A stretch of DNA of 64,000 nt, from positions 4,278,001 through 4,342,000 of the forward strand of contig NZ_CP109479.1 of NCBI RefSeq assembly GCF_036227485.1. Reading direction: 5' to 3'. The translations under genes were made by a program, and so were the position numbers. Every line of letters begins with the position of its first letter. The stretch's first letter is position 1. Source of the DNA: Streptomyces sp. NBC_01451. Lineage in GTDB: Bacteria > Actinomycetota > Actinomycetes > Streptomycetales > Streptomycetaceae. The notes under the pieces are model-generated. The model searched no databases. It had not been told where the DNA came from and was given only the letters and a program-made list of their open reading frames with translations. Below, one piece after another: positions 8,132-16,751 of the stretch.

Positions 8132-8599
8132 ATGACGAACGACACGCTCCGGCTGGAGCGGATCAGCTCCGACAACTTCGACGCCGCCGTCGCCGTACGG
8201 GTCCGCCCGGACCAGGAACACGCGGTCGACCCGGTCATGAAGTCCCTGGCCGAGGCGTACATCCATCCGCGCACCGCCTGGCCCCGGCTGATCCTCGACG
8301 GCGAGCGGCCCGTCGGCTTCCTCATGGCCTTCTTCGACATCGCCTGGGGCGGCACCGGCGCCGACCTGCGCTCCGGCCTGTGGCGCCTGAACATCGCGGC
8401 CGACGAACAGGGCAAGGGCTACGGCCGCTTCGCCGTCGAGTCCGTCGCCGCCGAGATCCGCCGCCGCGGCGGCACCGACCTCTACGTCACCTGGCACCCC
8501 GGCCCGACCGGGCCCGAGCCCTTCTACCTGGGCCTCGGCTTCACCCCCACCGGGGAGACCAGCGGCGGCCAGACGGTCGGGGTGCTGAGACTCGCCTAG
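8132..8599 (+). CDS. GNAT-family N-acetyltransferase, diamine/spermidine acetyltransferase-like
   Basis: A 155-residue GNAT protein. The acetyl-CoA binding segment is LWRLNIAADEQGKGYGRFAVESV (motif A, QGKGYG), followed by FYLGLGFTPTGE in motif B. The N-terminus (LRLERISSDNFDAAVAVRV) and VGFLMAF resemble the BltD/SpeG polyamine acetyltransferase group. ATG at 8132 follows a -10-like TTAGCT by about 10 nt, suggesting a leaderless mRNA; the next in-frame start upstream (8123) lies in the promoter. The substrate is inferred only by resemblance. Confidence 0.8.
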   Translation: MTNDTLRLERISSDNFDAAVAVRVRPDQEHAVDPVMKSLAEAYIHPRTAWPRLILDGERPVGFLMAFFDIAWGGTGADLRSGLWRLNIAADEQGKGYGRFAVESVAAEIRRRGGTDLYVTWHPGPTGPEPFYLGLGFTPTGETSGGQTVGVLRLA

Positions 8600-8840
8600 C
8601 CGATCACTGCGACCTTTTCGTGTACGAACGTAAATGTCAGGACTCGCGCCCGGAGCCCGGCGCCGGACCGAACCGAGCATTCGGTAGGCGACGGCACCCA
8701 GATGACTTCGGCGGGATTCGAATCGCTCGGCGAGAAATTCATTCCCGGAGGCCTTCCGCGGTTCTTTTTCCCGCCCGTCCTGAAATTCACGAACGTTCAT
8801 CCGCGACCGGGTCAATGACCGGCCACCGGCCGGCCCGCGG

Positions 8841-9269
8841 CTAACCCCAGTCCCGTCCCGTACGGCCCCTCTTCACATCCGCGCGTGCCTTCTTCTGGCG
8901 CAACCGGCGTTCGTTGATTCCGCGCGGGATACGGGTCGGGGTGCGGGGTTTGGGCGGAGGCGCGGTGGCCTCGGCGAGAAGGGCGGTCAGGCGTACGGCC
9001 GCCGCCTCGCGGTTGCGCCACTGCGAGCGGTGCTCGGAGGAGCGGACGGTGACGACTCCGTCGACGAGCCGCCCGGCGAGGCGCTCCAGCGCGCGCCGCT
9101 TCCAGACCTCGGGCAGCGCCTCGGTGTTCGCGAGGTCGAGGCTCAGCTCCACCTTCGAGTCACTGGTGTTGACGTGCTGCCCGCCCGGCCCGCCGGACCG
9201 CGAGAAACGCCACATGAGCTCGGCCTCGGGGAGCGAGACGGAGCCACGGATGAGGTAGGGACCGGACAT
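8841..9269 (-). CDS. arfB: Alternative ribosome-rescue factor / peptidyl-tRNA hydrolase
   Basis: A 142-residue class I release-factor-like protein. The GGQ catalytic motif sits in [18 protein letters not shown] (GGQ at 29-31), and a basic C-terminal tail ([21 protein letters not shown]) would enter the empty mRNA channel. It hydrolyses peptidyl-tRNA on stalled ribosomes without needing a stop codon. ATG 9269 was chosen because [15 protein letters not shown] matches the family start; the frame stays open upstream but that sequence is intergenic in character. It is divergent from terD. Confidence 0.92.
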   Translation of the reverse strand: MSGPYLIRGSVSLPEAELMWRFSRSGGPGGQHVNTSDSKVELSLDLANTEALPEVWKRRALERLAGRLVDGVVTVRSSEHRSQWRNREAAAVRLTALLAEATAPPPKPRTPTRIPRGINERRLRQKKARADVKRGRTGRDWG

Positions 9270-9458
9270 GCCCCCATGGTCGCGCGGCTGTCCGGTCCAC
9301 GTCACCCCGTTTTCGCCACGACCGCCGTCACGGAAGGTAAAGAAAGTAAAGACGCGGAACCTTCGGGACCTCCGTCGGCGTTCATGGGAGTGACGGTAGC
9401 TTCGTCCTGTACGGGGCACCGCACCGCACGTACGTCAACGAGGGAAGGACTCCCAACA

Positions 9459-10034
9459 ATGGCTGTAAGCCTGTCCAAGGGTGGCAACGTCTCGCTCACC
9501 AAGGAGGCTCCGGGCCTGACCGCCGTCACCGTGGGCCTCGGCTGGGACGTCCGCAGCACCACCGGCACGGACTTCGACCTCGACGCCTCGGCGATCGCGG
9601 TCAACGCGACGGGCAAGGTCTTCTCGGACGGCCACTTCGTCTTCTTCAACAACAAGCAGACCCCGGACGGCACGATCGTCCACACCGGCGACAACCGCAC
9701 GGGTGAGGGCGCGGGCGACGACGAGGCGATCAAGGTCAACCTCGCCGGCCTGCCGGCCGACATCGACAAGATCGTCTTCCCGGTCTCGATCTACGACGCG
9801 GAGAACCGCTCGCAGAACTTCGGCCAGGTCCGCAACGCCTACATCCGCATCCTGAACGAGGCCGGCGGCACCGAGATCGCCCGCTACGACCTGTCGGAGG
9901 ACGCGGCCACGGAGACGGCGATGGTCTTCGGCGAGCTGTACCGCAACGGCGCCGAGTGGAAGTTCCGCGCCGTGGGCCAGGGCTACGCCTCGGGCCTCGT
10001 GGGTATCGCCCAGGACTTCGGCGTCAGCGTCTGA
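9459..10034 (+). CDS. terD: TerD-family calcium-binding stress protein
   Basis: A 191-residue TerD domain protein of typical length, beginning [13 protein letters not shown] and containing [49 protein letters not shown] and [27 protein letters not shown]. The acidic loops ([17 protein letters not shown]) are the Ca2+ sites known for the family. A good ribosome-binding site (AGGGAAGGA) precedes the ATG. TerD proteins bind Ca2+ and take part in tellurite/stress response and Streptomyces development. Only a single copy is present here, not the full ter cluster. Confidence 0.93.
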   Translation: MAVSLSKGGNVSLTKEAPGLTAVTVGLGWDVRSTTGTDFDLDASAIAVNATGKVFSDGHFVFFNNKQTPDGTIVHTGDNRTGEGAGDDEAIKVNLAGLPADIDKIVFPVSIYDAENRSQNFGQVRNAYIRILNEAGGTEIARYDLSEDAATETAMVFGELYRNGAEWKFRAVGQGYASGLVGIAQDFGVSV

Positions 10035-10064
10035 GCGGACGACCGAGCCGCACGAAGCGGCTGA

Positions 10065-10109
10065 AAAGCCCCCGGCCGAGCGCGAGTTGGCGTTTGGACC
10101 GGGGGCTTT
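10065..10109 (+). terminator. Rho-independent terminator of terD
   Basis: AAAGCCCCCGG (10065-10075) pairs perfectly with CCGGGGGCTTT (10099-10109), 31 nt after the terD stop. The loop is long (23 nt). Confidence 0.8.
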
Positions 10110-10286
10110 CGCGTGCCCGGACACCCCCCGCGGACCTCCCGCGGACCTCCCGCACATAGGGATATCCCCAGGCTTCCGCAGACTGCTGGCAACTTCAAAA
10201 ACGAGCCCCCTACGCTCCCAACCCGTAAGCACCCGAACGGCAGACGCCCACGCGAGACGCTTACGAGAGACGGAGACACCACACCC

Positions 10287-10777
10287 ATGCCGTCCTTGTT
10301 GTCGCCTTCGGCCGCAACGCCCGCGCCTCCGACCCGGCGGCCCGCCTCGAATTCAGGGAGACGATCGTCCCCCGGTTCGGACCGGCGTACGAGAACGAGC
10401 ACCGCGGCTGGTGGGTCGACTCCCACGATCTCCCCAAGGCCTCGCGCGAGGCCGAGGCGCTCGGCCTGGAACCGCTCGGCTCCATCCACACGCACCCCGA
10501 CCGGCACCGGATAGGCCCGCCGCACGAACGCGCCCTCGTCCTCAGCGAACGCCCCACCCCGATGGACGAACACACCTTCCGCAGCACGGCCTGACCCATC
10601 AACATCGTCTGCTGCCTGGAACGCCGGGGCGACTGTCACCTGGAACTCCGGGGCGACGTCTTCCACCACGCCCTGGCCGCCCGGTCCCCGCCCCCGGCTC
10701 CCGCCCCGGACAAGGCGTGCACCGAACTCCCCCTGCGCATCCGCACACGAACCAAGGTCGGGGTACAACCACGATGA
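10287..10777 (+). pseudogene. Decayed JAB/Mov34-like metallopeptidase gene
   Basis: Frame 2 from about 10293 reads as a continuous protein (VLVVAFGRNARASDPAARLE, then EHRGWWVDSHDLPKASREAE, then LGSIHTHPDRHRIGPPHERA, then LVLSERPTPMDEHTFRSTA). It is cut by TGA at 10592-10594, exactly where TGG would restore W before PINIVCCLERRGD, and then runs on to TGA 10775-10777, which overlaps the ATG of the next gene. The only nearby ATG (10287) is out of frame by one base. HTHP followed downstream by S and D recalls the JAMM zinc motif. At least two lesions (start frameshift and nonsense) make it a pseudogene. Family assignment is moderate. Confidence 0.65.
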
Positions 10778-11679
10778 CGACACACAACGGCAGTTCCACC
10801 ATCGGCGCCAACGGCAGCAACGACCCCGCCGCCGACGCGATCCGCGCCCTGTGGGCGACCATGGCCCGCGGCTGGGCGGCGGGCGACGCCGCGCTGTTCG
10901 CCGCGAGCTTCGCCACGGACTGCGACTTCACGACCGTACGCGGCGACAAGCCGCAGGGCCGCGCGGGCATCGAGGCCGGCCACGACCGCCTCTTCCGCAC
11001 CCAGTACGCCGGCACCCGGCTCGACGCCCGCGTGACAGCCGTACGGCATCTGCGCCCGGGCCTCGCCACGGTCGAGGCGGAGTCCACGGTCCGCGCCGCC
11101 GACGGCACGGCCCTGACCTCGACCCACGCCCTGGCCGTCGTCGAACGGACGGGCACGCACGACGGCCCGGACCTCTGGCAGATCGTCGCCTTCCACAACA
11201 TGATCCCGGCCGTCGCACCCGCCGGGTCCGCCGCGTCCGCCCGGCCCGCTGAGGCGGCTCCTGTCGTGTCCGAACCCGAGAAGGCCCCCACGGAGACCGG
11301 CCGGCCCAGGCTGCGGCACCTCGCCATAGTGGCCCGGGACCCGGAAGGACTGGCCGGGTTCTACAGCTCCGTCCTCTCCATGGAGCTGTTCCGCCGTGAC
11401 CCCGACGGCAGTTGCCTCCTCTCCGACGGCTACCTCTCCCTCGCCCTCATCAAGCACCGGCTCGACGGCGACACCCCGGTCGGCATGAACCACTTCGGTT
11501 TCCACGTCGCCGATACGGCGGCCACCTCGGCGGCACTGGTCGAGAAGGGCACCGACAAGCCGGCGAAGCGCTTCACCGACCGCCCCTTCGCCGAATACCG
11601 CGCGATGGACCCGGAGGGCAACTGGTTCGACCTCTCGGAACACGGCTTCGGCGGGCCACGGCCGGCCGCGGAGGCCTGA
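10774..11679 (+). CDS. Fusion of an SgcJ/EcaC-type SnoaL-like domain and a VOC (glyoxalase) domain
   Basis: A 301-residue protein. Residues 15-125 are an NTF2/SnoaL-like domain of the SgcJ/EcaC type (AIRALWATMARGWAAGDAAL, AGIEAGHDRLFRTQYAGTRL, WQIVAFHNM). An Ala/Pro/Glu linker follows, then residues 165-290 form a VOC domain (LRHLAIVARDPEGLAGFYSS, GMNHFGFHV, YRAMDPEGNWFDLSE) with H, H and E metal-ligand-like residues. Both folds bind small hydrophobic molecules; each normally occurs alone. The ATG overlaps the stop of the upstream pseudogene (ATGA), so translation was probably coupled to it. Substrate unknown. Confidence 0.8.
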   Translation: MTTHNGSSTIGANGSNDPAADAIRALWATMARGWAAGDAALFAASFATDCDFTTVRGDKPQGRAGIEAGHDRLFRTQYAGTRLDARVTAVRHLRPGLATVEAESTVRAADGTALTSTHALAVVERTGTHDGPDLWQIVAFHNMIPAVAPAGSAASARPAEAAPVVSEPEKAPTETGRPRLRHLAIVARDPEGLAGFYSSVLSMELFRRDPDGSCLLSDGYLSLALIKHRLDGDTPVGMNHFGFHVADTAATSAALVEKGTDKPAKRFTDRPFAEYRAMDPEGNWFDLSEHGFGGPRPAAEA

Positions 11680-11717
11680 GGGCCGCCCGTCACTCCCGTC
11701 GTGACACCATCACCACC

Positions 11718-12218
11718 GTGCTCGATATCGGTTACGCCCTCTCCAACCGCTTCCCGGACCCCCCGCAGACCGACTACCGCCGCGCGGACGTCCACGCACT
11801 CCGCCACGACCTGTTCTGCGGAGACGTCTACCTCGCCGACACCAAGGCGGACCGGGAACTGTCCACAGCCTGGGGATGGGTGCCGGTGCTCGACTTCGCG
11901 TGGGCGCTGTGCGACATCGTGGAGCAGCTGGACCAGGACCCCGCGGGCTCCCGTGCCGCCCGCCCCCAGTACGCGGAACTGGACTTCACCGAGTCCACCG
12001 ACCGCATGCTCTTCGAGCGCCGCTTCGGGTGGGTGGACATCGAGTCCGACTGGATGCCGGCGGAGGAGCCCCCGCTCACCTTCTCCCACGCGGAACTCCG
12101 CAAGGAGGCACGGGACTTCCTGCACGACGTACTGGCCGACCTGATCGACCTGCACGACGCGCTCGGCGAGAACCCGGCGATCTGGACGCTGCAGGCCCGC
12201 TTCCCGAGGACGCGCTGA
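11718..12218 (+). CDS. Conserved hypothetical protein
   Basis: A 166-residue soluble acidic protein (LDIGYALSNRFPDPPQTDYR, then DVYLADTKADRELSTAWGWV, then FTESTDRMLFERRFGWVDIE) with no membrane span or signal and no family I can name. GTG at 11718 is the first start in the frame after the previous stop and begins the conserved-looking sequence. Codon use is normal for the genus, supporting a real gene. It looks like an immunity- or contact-type small protein, but that is only an impression. Confidence 0.7.
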   Translation: MLDIGYALSNRFPDPPQTDYRRADVHALRHDLFCGDVYLADTKADRELSTAWGWVPVLDFAWALCDIVEQLDQDPAGSRAARPQYAELDFTESTDRMLFERRFGWVDIESDWMPAEEPPLTFSHAELRKEARDFLHDVLADLIDLHDALGENPAIWTLQARFPRTR

Positions 12219-12353
12219 GGACTCCGCCCCCAGACCCCGGCCACGTCGGAGGCACTGGTCGGCAGGAAAGAGGTTCGAGGGCGCCCGCCAAACGAACCGA
12301 GACGGGTGGGCGATCGGTCGGTCGGGGGCCAGGGCGGGCGGGAAACCCCCGGC

Positions 12354-13070
12354 CTACTCCACCCGCACCCCCAGCTCCGCCGCGAACACCTCCGCCAGGT
12401 CGAGCAGCTGCGCCGGACTGATCACCGCCCCCGCCAACCGGTCCACCCCCCGCGCGAACCCCAGCTCCGTCGCCCGCCGGAAATCCACGTCCGTCAGCCG
12501 CGCCGCATTGAAGTCCGCCCCCTTGAGCACGCAGTCCACGAACTCCACCCGCTCCAGCACCGCACCCCCGAAGTCCGGCTCCACCAGCACGCACCCCTCG
12601 AAGACGACGTCCTTCAGCTTCGCCTTGCGCAGGTTCAGATAATCGATCTTCCCGCCCCGCACCACGACCCGCTCCAGCACAGCCCCGTGCAACTGCGCCC
12701 CGCCCAGCCGGGCGTCGACCAGCTCCACATCACGCAGCGTCGACTCGGCGAGGTTCGTGCCGACCCCCCGTATGCCCGTGAGGACCGAGTCGAGCAGCCG
12801 GGCGTGGTGCAGCCGTGTCTCGTCCAGCGCGCACCCCGTCAGCGCGCAGTCCATGAAACGGGCGCCCCCGCCGTCCTGCCCGGCGAAGTCGGCCTCCCGG
12901 AACTCCAGCCCGTCGTAGTCCCCGTCCGCCTCCAACTCGCCGCCCCCGAACGGCTCCAGCACCGGCAACCGCACCTCGGGCCGCCGAGCCCCCTTCACCC
13001 CGGACCGGGAACCCGTCGTACCACCCGCTCCACCCGTTCCGCCCACGCCACCCACCACTCGCCTCGCCAT
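12354..13070 (-). CDS. Pentapeptide-repeat protein
   Basis: A 238-residue protein. A Gly/Arg-rich N-terminus (1-30) precedes about 30 consecutive pentapeptides of the A(D/N)LXX type (LEFREADFAGQDGGGARFMD, ALTGCALDETRLHHARLLDS, AQLHGAVLERVVVRGG, LNLRKAKLKDVVFEGC, GADFNAARLTDVDFRRA), predicting a right-handed quadrilateral beta-helix. Some members mimic DNA and protect gyrase from quinolones; most have no known role. ATG 13070 is the first start giving only repeat and short leader. It is divergent from the FAD oxidoreductase gene. Confidence 0.85.
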   Translation of the reverse strand: MARRVVGGVGGTGGAGGTTGSRSGVKGARRPEVRLPVLEPFGGGELEADGDYDGLEFREADFAGQDGGGARFMDCALTGCALDETRLHHARLLDSVLTGIRGVGTNLAESTLRDVELVDARLGGAQLHGAVLERVVVRGGKIDYLNLRKAKLKDVVFEGCVLVEPDFGGAVLERVEFVDCVLKGADFNAARLTDVDFRRATELGFARGVDRLAGAVISPAQLLDLAEVFAAELGVRVE

Positions 13071-13224
13071 GCCCCCATCCTGCACCCGGCCACTGACAAT
13101 CCCCCTGACCTGCGCGAACCCGCCCTCTCCCACTCCCATGTCACATCCCGCCCCCTCGGTCCGTCGTACCGGCAGAAAGCGCCGCCAGAAAGCAGAAGGG
13201 CGCCCACCACAGGGAGACCCAGAC

Positions 13225-14463
13225 ATGTACCCGGTCCGCACCCACGCCCGTACCCGCACCCCCGTCACCCCCGTCACCGTCATCGGCGGCGGCTTCGCCG
13301 GCCTCACCGCCGCCATCGCCGCCGCGGAGGCGGGCGCCAGGGTGACCCTGCACGAGGCCCATCACACCCTCGGCGGCCGGGGCCGCACCGCCGAGGAGCC
13401 GTACCGTACGAACGAGGGCCCGCACGCCCTCTACAGCGGCGGCCCGCACTGGACCTGGCTGACCCGGCGCGACCTCATCGGGCCCCTCGCCCCGCTCCCG
13501 CCCCTCGAAGCCGCCCGCTTCCACTTCCGCCACCAGGGCGCCCTGCGCCGCACCCCACCTCTCGCGATGCTCAAGCTGCTCCGCCACAGCGCCCAACAGG
13601 CGCCCATGGACGTCGACTTCATGACCTGGGCCACCGAGCAGGCGGGCGAGAAGGGCGCCCGGGCAGCCGCGCACTACTCCGCCGTCGCCCTCTTCCACCA
13701 CGACCCCGGCTCCCTGTCCGCGGCCTTCGTCCAGGAACGGCTGCGCCGCGCCGCCGCCCTCCCGCCCGAGGCCCACTACCCGCGCGGCGGCTGGGCCAGC
13801 GTCATCGACCGGATGGCCGCCCGCGCCTGGAACCTGGGCGTACGGGTGGAGACCCTGTCCCGCGTCGACACACTCCCCCAGGACACACCCGTCATCGTCG
13901 CCACCTCCCTCGACGCCGCCCGGCGCCTCCTGGGCGACGACACCCTCACCTGGCCCGGCGCCCGTACGGTCCTCCTCGACCTCGCCGTACGCACCCGGCG
14001 CGGCGACCCCTTCGTCGTCTCCGACCTGGACGCACCCGGCTGGCTGGAACGCTTCACCGCCCAGGACCGCACCCTCGCCCCGGCCGGCGAGCAGCTCCTC
14101 CAGGGCCAGTTCCCGATCGCACCGCACGCCTCCCGCGCCGAGGGCATCACCCGCGCCGAACAAGTGCTCGACCTGGCCTTCGACGGCTGGCGCGACCGCG
14201 TCACCTGGCGCCGTGAGGCCACCGCGAACGGCCGCACCGGCGCGGTCGACCTCCCGGGAACGAGCTGGCGCGACCGGCCCGCGATCGAACGCGGCAACGG
14301 CGTCCACCTCGCGGGCGACCAGGTGGCCGCCCCCGGCGTCCTCGCGGAGGTCTCGTTCAACAGCGCGCTGACGGCCGTGTCACTGGCCCTGGGCACCCGC
14401 CGAGCCCGCGGCCTTCACGACCCCCTGAACCCCCTCAACCCGCTTGACCTCAAGCAGGCCTGA
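13225..14463 (+). CDS. FAD-dependent oxidoreductase, phytoene-desaturase-like
   Basis: A 412-residue flavoprotein. The N-terminal Rossmann dinucleotide motif is VTVIGGGFAGLTAAIAAAEAGA (about 17-38) with E near 44 for the ribose of FAD, followed by the amine-oxidase/desaturase second motif GGRGRTAEEPY. The C-terminal FAD-contact motif is NGVHLAGDQVAAPGVLAEVSFNS. It oxidises an unknown substrate. ATG 13225 has AGGGAG at -14. The C-terminus carries a PLNPLNPLD repeat from a short tandem duplication. Confidence 0.8.
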   Translation: MYPVRTHARTRTPVTPVTVIGGGFAGLTAAIAAAEAGARVTLHEAHHTLGGRGRTAEEPYRTNEGPHALYSGGPHWTWLTRRDLIGPLAPLPPLEAARFHFRHQGALRRTPPLAMLKLLRHSAQQAPMDVDFMTWATEQAGEKGARAAAHYSAVALFHHDPGSLSAAFVQERLRRAAALPPEAHYPRGGWASVIDRMAARAWNLGVRVETLSRVDTLPQDTPVIVATSLDAARRLLGDDTLTWPGARTVLLDLAVRTRRGDPFVVSDLDAPGWLERFTAQDRTLAPAGEQLLQGQFPIAPHASRAEGITRAEQVLDLAFDGWRDRVTWRREATANGRTGAVDLPGTSWRDRPAIERGNGVHLAGDQVAAPGVLAEVSFNSALTAVSLALGTRRARGLHDPLNPLNPLDLKQA

Positions 14464-14510
14464 GGCCGACGAGGAGCCCGCGCACCAGACCACACACCCG
14501 GGGGACCCCC

Positions 14511-14640
14511 ATGCACGCCGTCCGCCTGCACACCCTCGGCCCCGCCCAGACCCTCACCCACGAACACATCGAGAACCCGGCACCCGGCCCTCCGCGAGGT
14601 CACCGGCACCGCCGGCTCCCCGGGCGAGGATCTACCGCCC
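14511..14640 (+). pseudogene. Remnant of a zinc-type alcohol dehydrogenase/quinone oxidoreductase
   Basis: The ATG at 14511 opens MHAVRLHTLGPAQTLTHEHI with the usual start of NADPH:quinone reductase-type enzymes, then stops resembling the family after ENPAPGP. In another frame from 14590, REVTGTAGSPGEDLPPG resembles the family segment about 35 residues further on (PGREVAGTVD...GEGV). So an internal deletion joined two pieces, and the rest of the gene has been lost where the convergent oxidoreductase gene ends (14632). Confidence 0.5.
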
Positions 14641-16053
14641 GGCCACCCGGTCAGCCACCCTGGCCAGCCGCGACGACCGCTCACCACCCCCGGCCGACTC
14701 CCGCCGGTCCGCGGCCCGGTACGTGGCGTACATCCCCCGCACCCCCAGCCACCGCAAGGGCTCCGGCTCCCACCTCCGCACCCGGTGCCCCACCCACGGC
14801 AGATCGGTCAGCTCCGTACGCCCCGCCCGCCCCGAGTCCAGCCGCACCAGATCCCGCAACGTCCGCGCCGCGAGATTCGCCGTGGCGACCCCGGAACCGA
14901 CATAACCGCCCGCCCACCCCAGCCCCGTCGACCGGTCCAACGTCACCGTCGCGCACCAGTCCCGCGGCACCCCCAACACCCCCGACCACGCGTGCGCCAC
15001 CCCCACACCGTCCAGCGAAGGAAAGAACCGCACGAGAATCTCCCGCAACGCCTCCACCGTCGCCGCCTGCGTACGCCCGTCGTTGTCCGTCCGCGATCCG
15101 AACCGGTACGGCACCCCGCGCCCGCCCAACGCGATCCGCCCGTCCTCCGTCCGCTGCGCGTACATGTACGCGTGCGCCATGTCCCCCAGCGCCTCCCGCC
15201 CCTCCCAGCCGACCGACTCCCACTGCTCGTCCGTCAACGGCTCCGTCGCGATCATCGACGAGTTCATCGGCAACCACGTCCGCCGCTGCCCCTTCAACGA
15301 CGCCGTGAAGCCCTCCGTGCAGCGCAGCACATAGGGCGCGCGAACCGTCCCGTACGGCGTGACCGCGTGCCGCGCCCGGATCTCCGTGACCGGCGTCCCT
15401 TCACGAACGACAACACCCAGCGCCTCGACGGCCGCGGCGAGCCCCCTGACCAGCTTCACCGGATGCAGCCGCGCACCGTGCGGCGTCCACGACGACCCGA
15501 GAGCACCCGCCACCCGCACCCGCTCGGCGGTCGCGTCGGACCCGTACAACTCACGGTCGTGTTCCCCGTACGACAGCTCCACCTCGTGGAAGTCCCTCAG
15601 CCGCGCCAACTGGGCGGGCGTACGGGCGACTTCCAGCACACCCCCGCGCCGGACATCGGCGTCGACACCCGCCTCCCCCGCTACCCGCATCACTTCACCG
15701 ACGGTGTCGTTCATGGCCCGCTGCAACCGCACGGCCGCCTCGTGACCGTGCACGCGCGCGTACCGGTCCCGCCCCGCGATCCCGTTGTACAGCCAGCCCC
15801 CGTTGCGCCCCGACGCCCCGTACCCGCAGAACTCCTTCTCCAGCACGACGATCCGGAGAGAGGGCTCCGCCTTCTTCAGGTAGTACGCCGTCCACAACCC
15901 CGTGTAACCACCCCCGACGATCACGACGTCCGCCGTCGCGTCCCCGTCGAGAGGCGCACGAGGCACAGGCAGACCGTCCTGCGCGTACCAGAACGAAACC
16001 CGCCCGTTCACGGGCCCACCGACCGCACCCGAACCGCCATCCGCGCTGCTCAT
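14632..16053 (-). CDS. FAD-dependent amine oxidoreductase (DAO / gamma-glutamylputrescine oxidase-like)
   Basis: A 473-residue flavoprotein. The FAD-binding motif is ADVVIVGGGYTGLWTAYYL (about 41-59) followed by E (VVLEKEF), then the DAO-family motif GASGRNGGWLYNGI. Late motifs are GVLGVPRDWCATVTLD and GLGWAGGYVGSGVATANLAA. The family oxidises secondary or primary amines such as sarcosine or gamma-glutamylputrescine, giving H2O2. ATG 16053 gives MSSADGG and a short linker before the domain; the frame remains open upstream over the rhomboid gene but is not coding. It sits 11 nt after the rhomboid-like gene's stop on the same strand, so they may be co-transcribed. Confidence 0.83.
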   Translation of the reverse strand: MSSADGGSGAVGGPVNGRVSFWYAQDGLPVPRAPLDGDATADVVIVGGGYTGLWTAYYLKKAEPSLRIVVLEKEFCGYGASGRNGGWLYNGIAGRDRYARVHGHEAAVRLQRAMNDTVGEVMRVAGEAGVDADVRRGGVLEVARTPAQLARLRDFHEVELSYGEHDRELYGSDATAERVRVAGALGSSWTPHGARLHPVKLVRGLAAAVEALGVVVREGTPVTEIRARHAVTPYGTVRAPYVLRCTEGFTASLKGQRRTWLPMNSSMIATEPLTDEQWESVGWEGREALGDMAHAYMYAQRTEDGRIALGGRGVPYRFGSRTDNDGRTQAATVEALREILVRFFPSLDGVGVAHAWSGVLGVPRDWCATVTLDRSTGLGWAGGYVGSGVATANLAARTLRDLVRLDSGRAGRTELTDLPWVGHRVRRWEPEPLRWLGVRGMYATYRAADRRESAGGGERSSRLARVADRVAGR

Positions 16054-16064
16054 AGCGCCGGACG

Positions 16065-16718
16065 TTAACGCCTCACCACCCCCGGTGTCTCCTTCGGATT
16101 CCGCACCTCCGCACCCCGCCCACGCGTCAACGGCCAGCAGGCGAACCCGATCAGAGCCGCGGTGAAGTGCCCCAGATCCGTGAACGTCCGCGACACGAGG
16201 AGCGGCACCCCGTACACGACGACAACGCCCGCCGCATACCCGTACCGCCACGGCCGCGCGATCCGATACGCGAGCACGGCCACCACCCCCGCCAGCCCGT
16301 AACTCACCCCGAAATCCATCGTGTCCGCCGCCGACGCCGGCGCCGAACCGTCCCGGATCGCCCGCCACACCGCACCCTGACTGACCAACGTCGCCAGCAC
16401 ATGAGCACTCACACACACCACCAGCCACCGCACGGTCCCCAACCACCGCTCGACCGACGCGTGAAACACCGAATACAGCACCAGATACGGGGTCCACCAC
16501 CCGTCGATCCACATCGCGCTGGAGATCAGCACCCTCACCGGACGGTCCGACAGCTCGTTGATGTTCGTCGACCGCTGCCGCAGGAACTCCTCCTGGAACT
16601 CCGCCGACATGTGATGCACCGCCACCGTCGTGAAGAACAGGACAAGCAGCCACACATACGTGCCCGGAGCACTACGGACGTACGCCCACACCCCACGCGG
16701 GCCCACCGGAATTCGCAT
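16065..16718 (-). CDS. Rhomboid-like membrane protein
   Basis: A 217-residue polytopic protein with about six membrane spans (TYVWLLVLFFTTVAV, TPYLVLYSVFHA, TVRWLVVCVSAHVLATLV, YGLAGVVAVLAYRIA, YGYAAGVVVVYGVPLLV, FTAALIGFACWPL). DFGVSYGLAG sits where rhomboid proteases have GxSG, and LGHFTAALIGFA matches the catalytic-His helix, so Ser and His are both present but the residue after Ser is Tyr rather than Gly. It may be an active intramembrane protease or an inactive relative. Its promoter region faces the leaderless start of the kinase gene at 16752. Confidence 0.7.
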   Translation of the reverse strand: MRIPVGPRGVWAYVRSAPGTYVWLLVLFFTTVAVHHMSAEFQEEFLRQRSTNINELSDRPVRVLISSAMWIDGWWTPYLVLYSVFHASVERWLGTVRWLVVCVSAHVLATLVSQGAVWRAIRDGSAPASAADTMDFGVSYGLAGVVAVLAYRIARPWRYGYAAGVVVVYGVPLLVSRTFTDLGHFTAALIGFACWPLTRGRGAEVRNPKETPGVVRR

Positions 16719-16751
16719 GCCCCAATTTACGCACGCACATACAGTCGGCCA

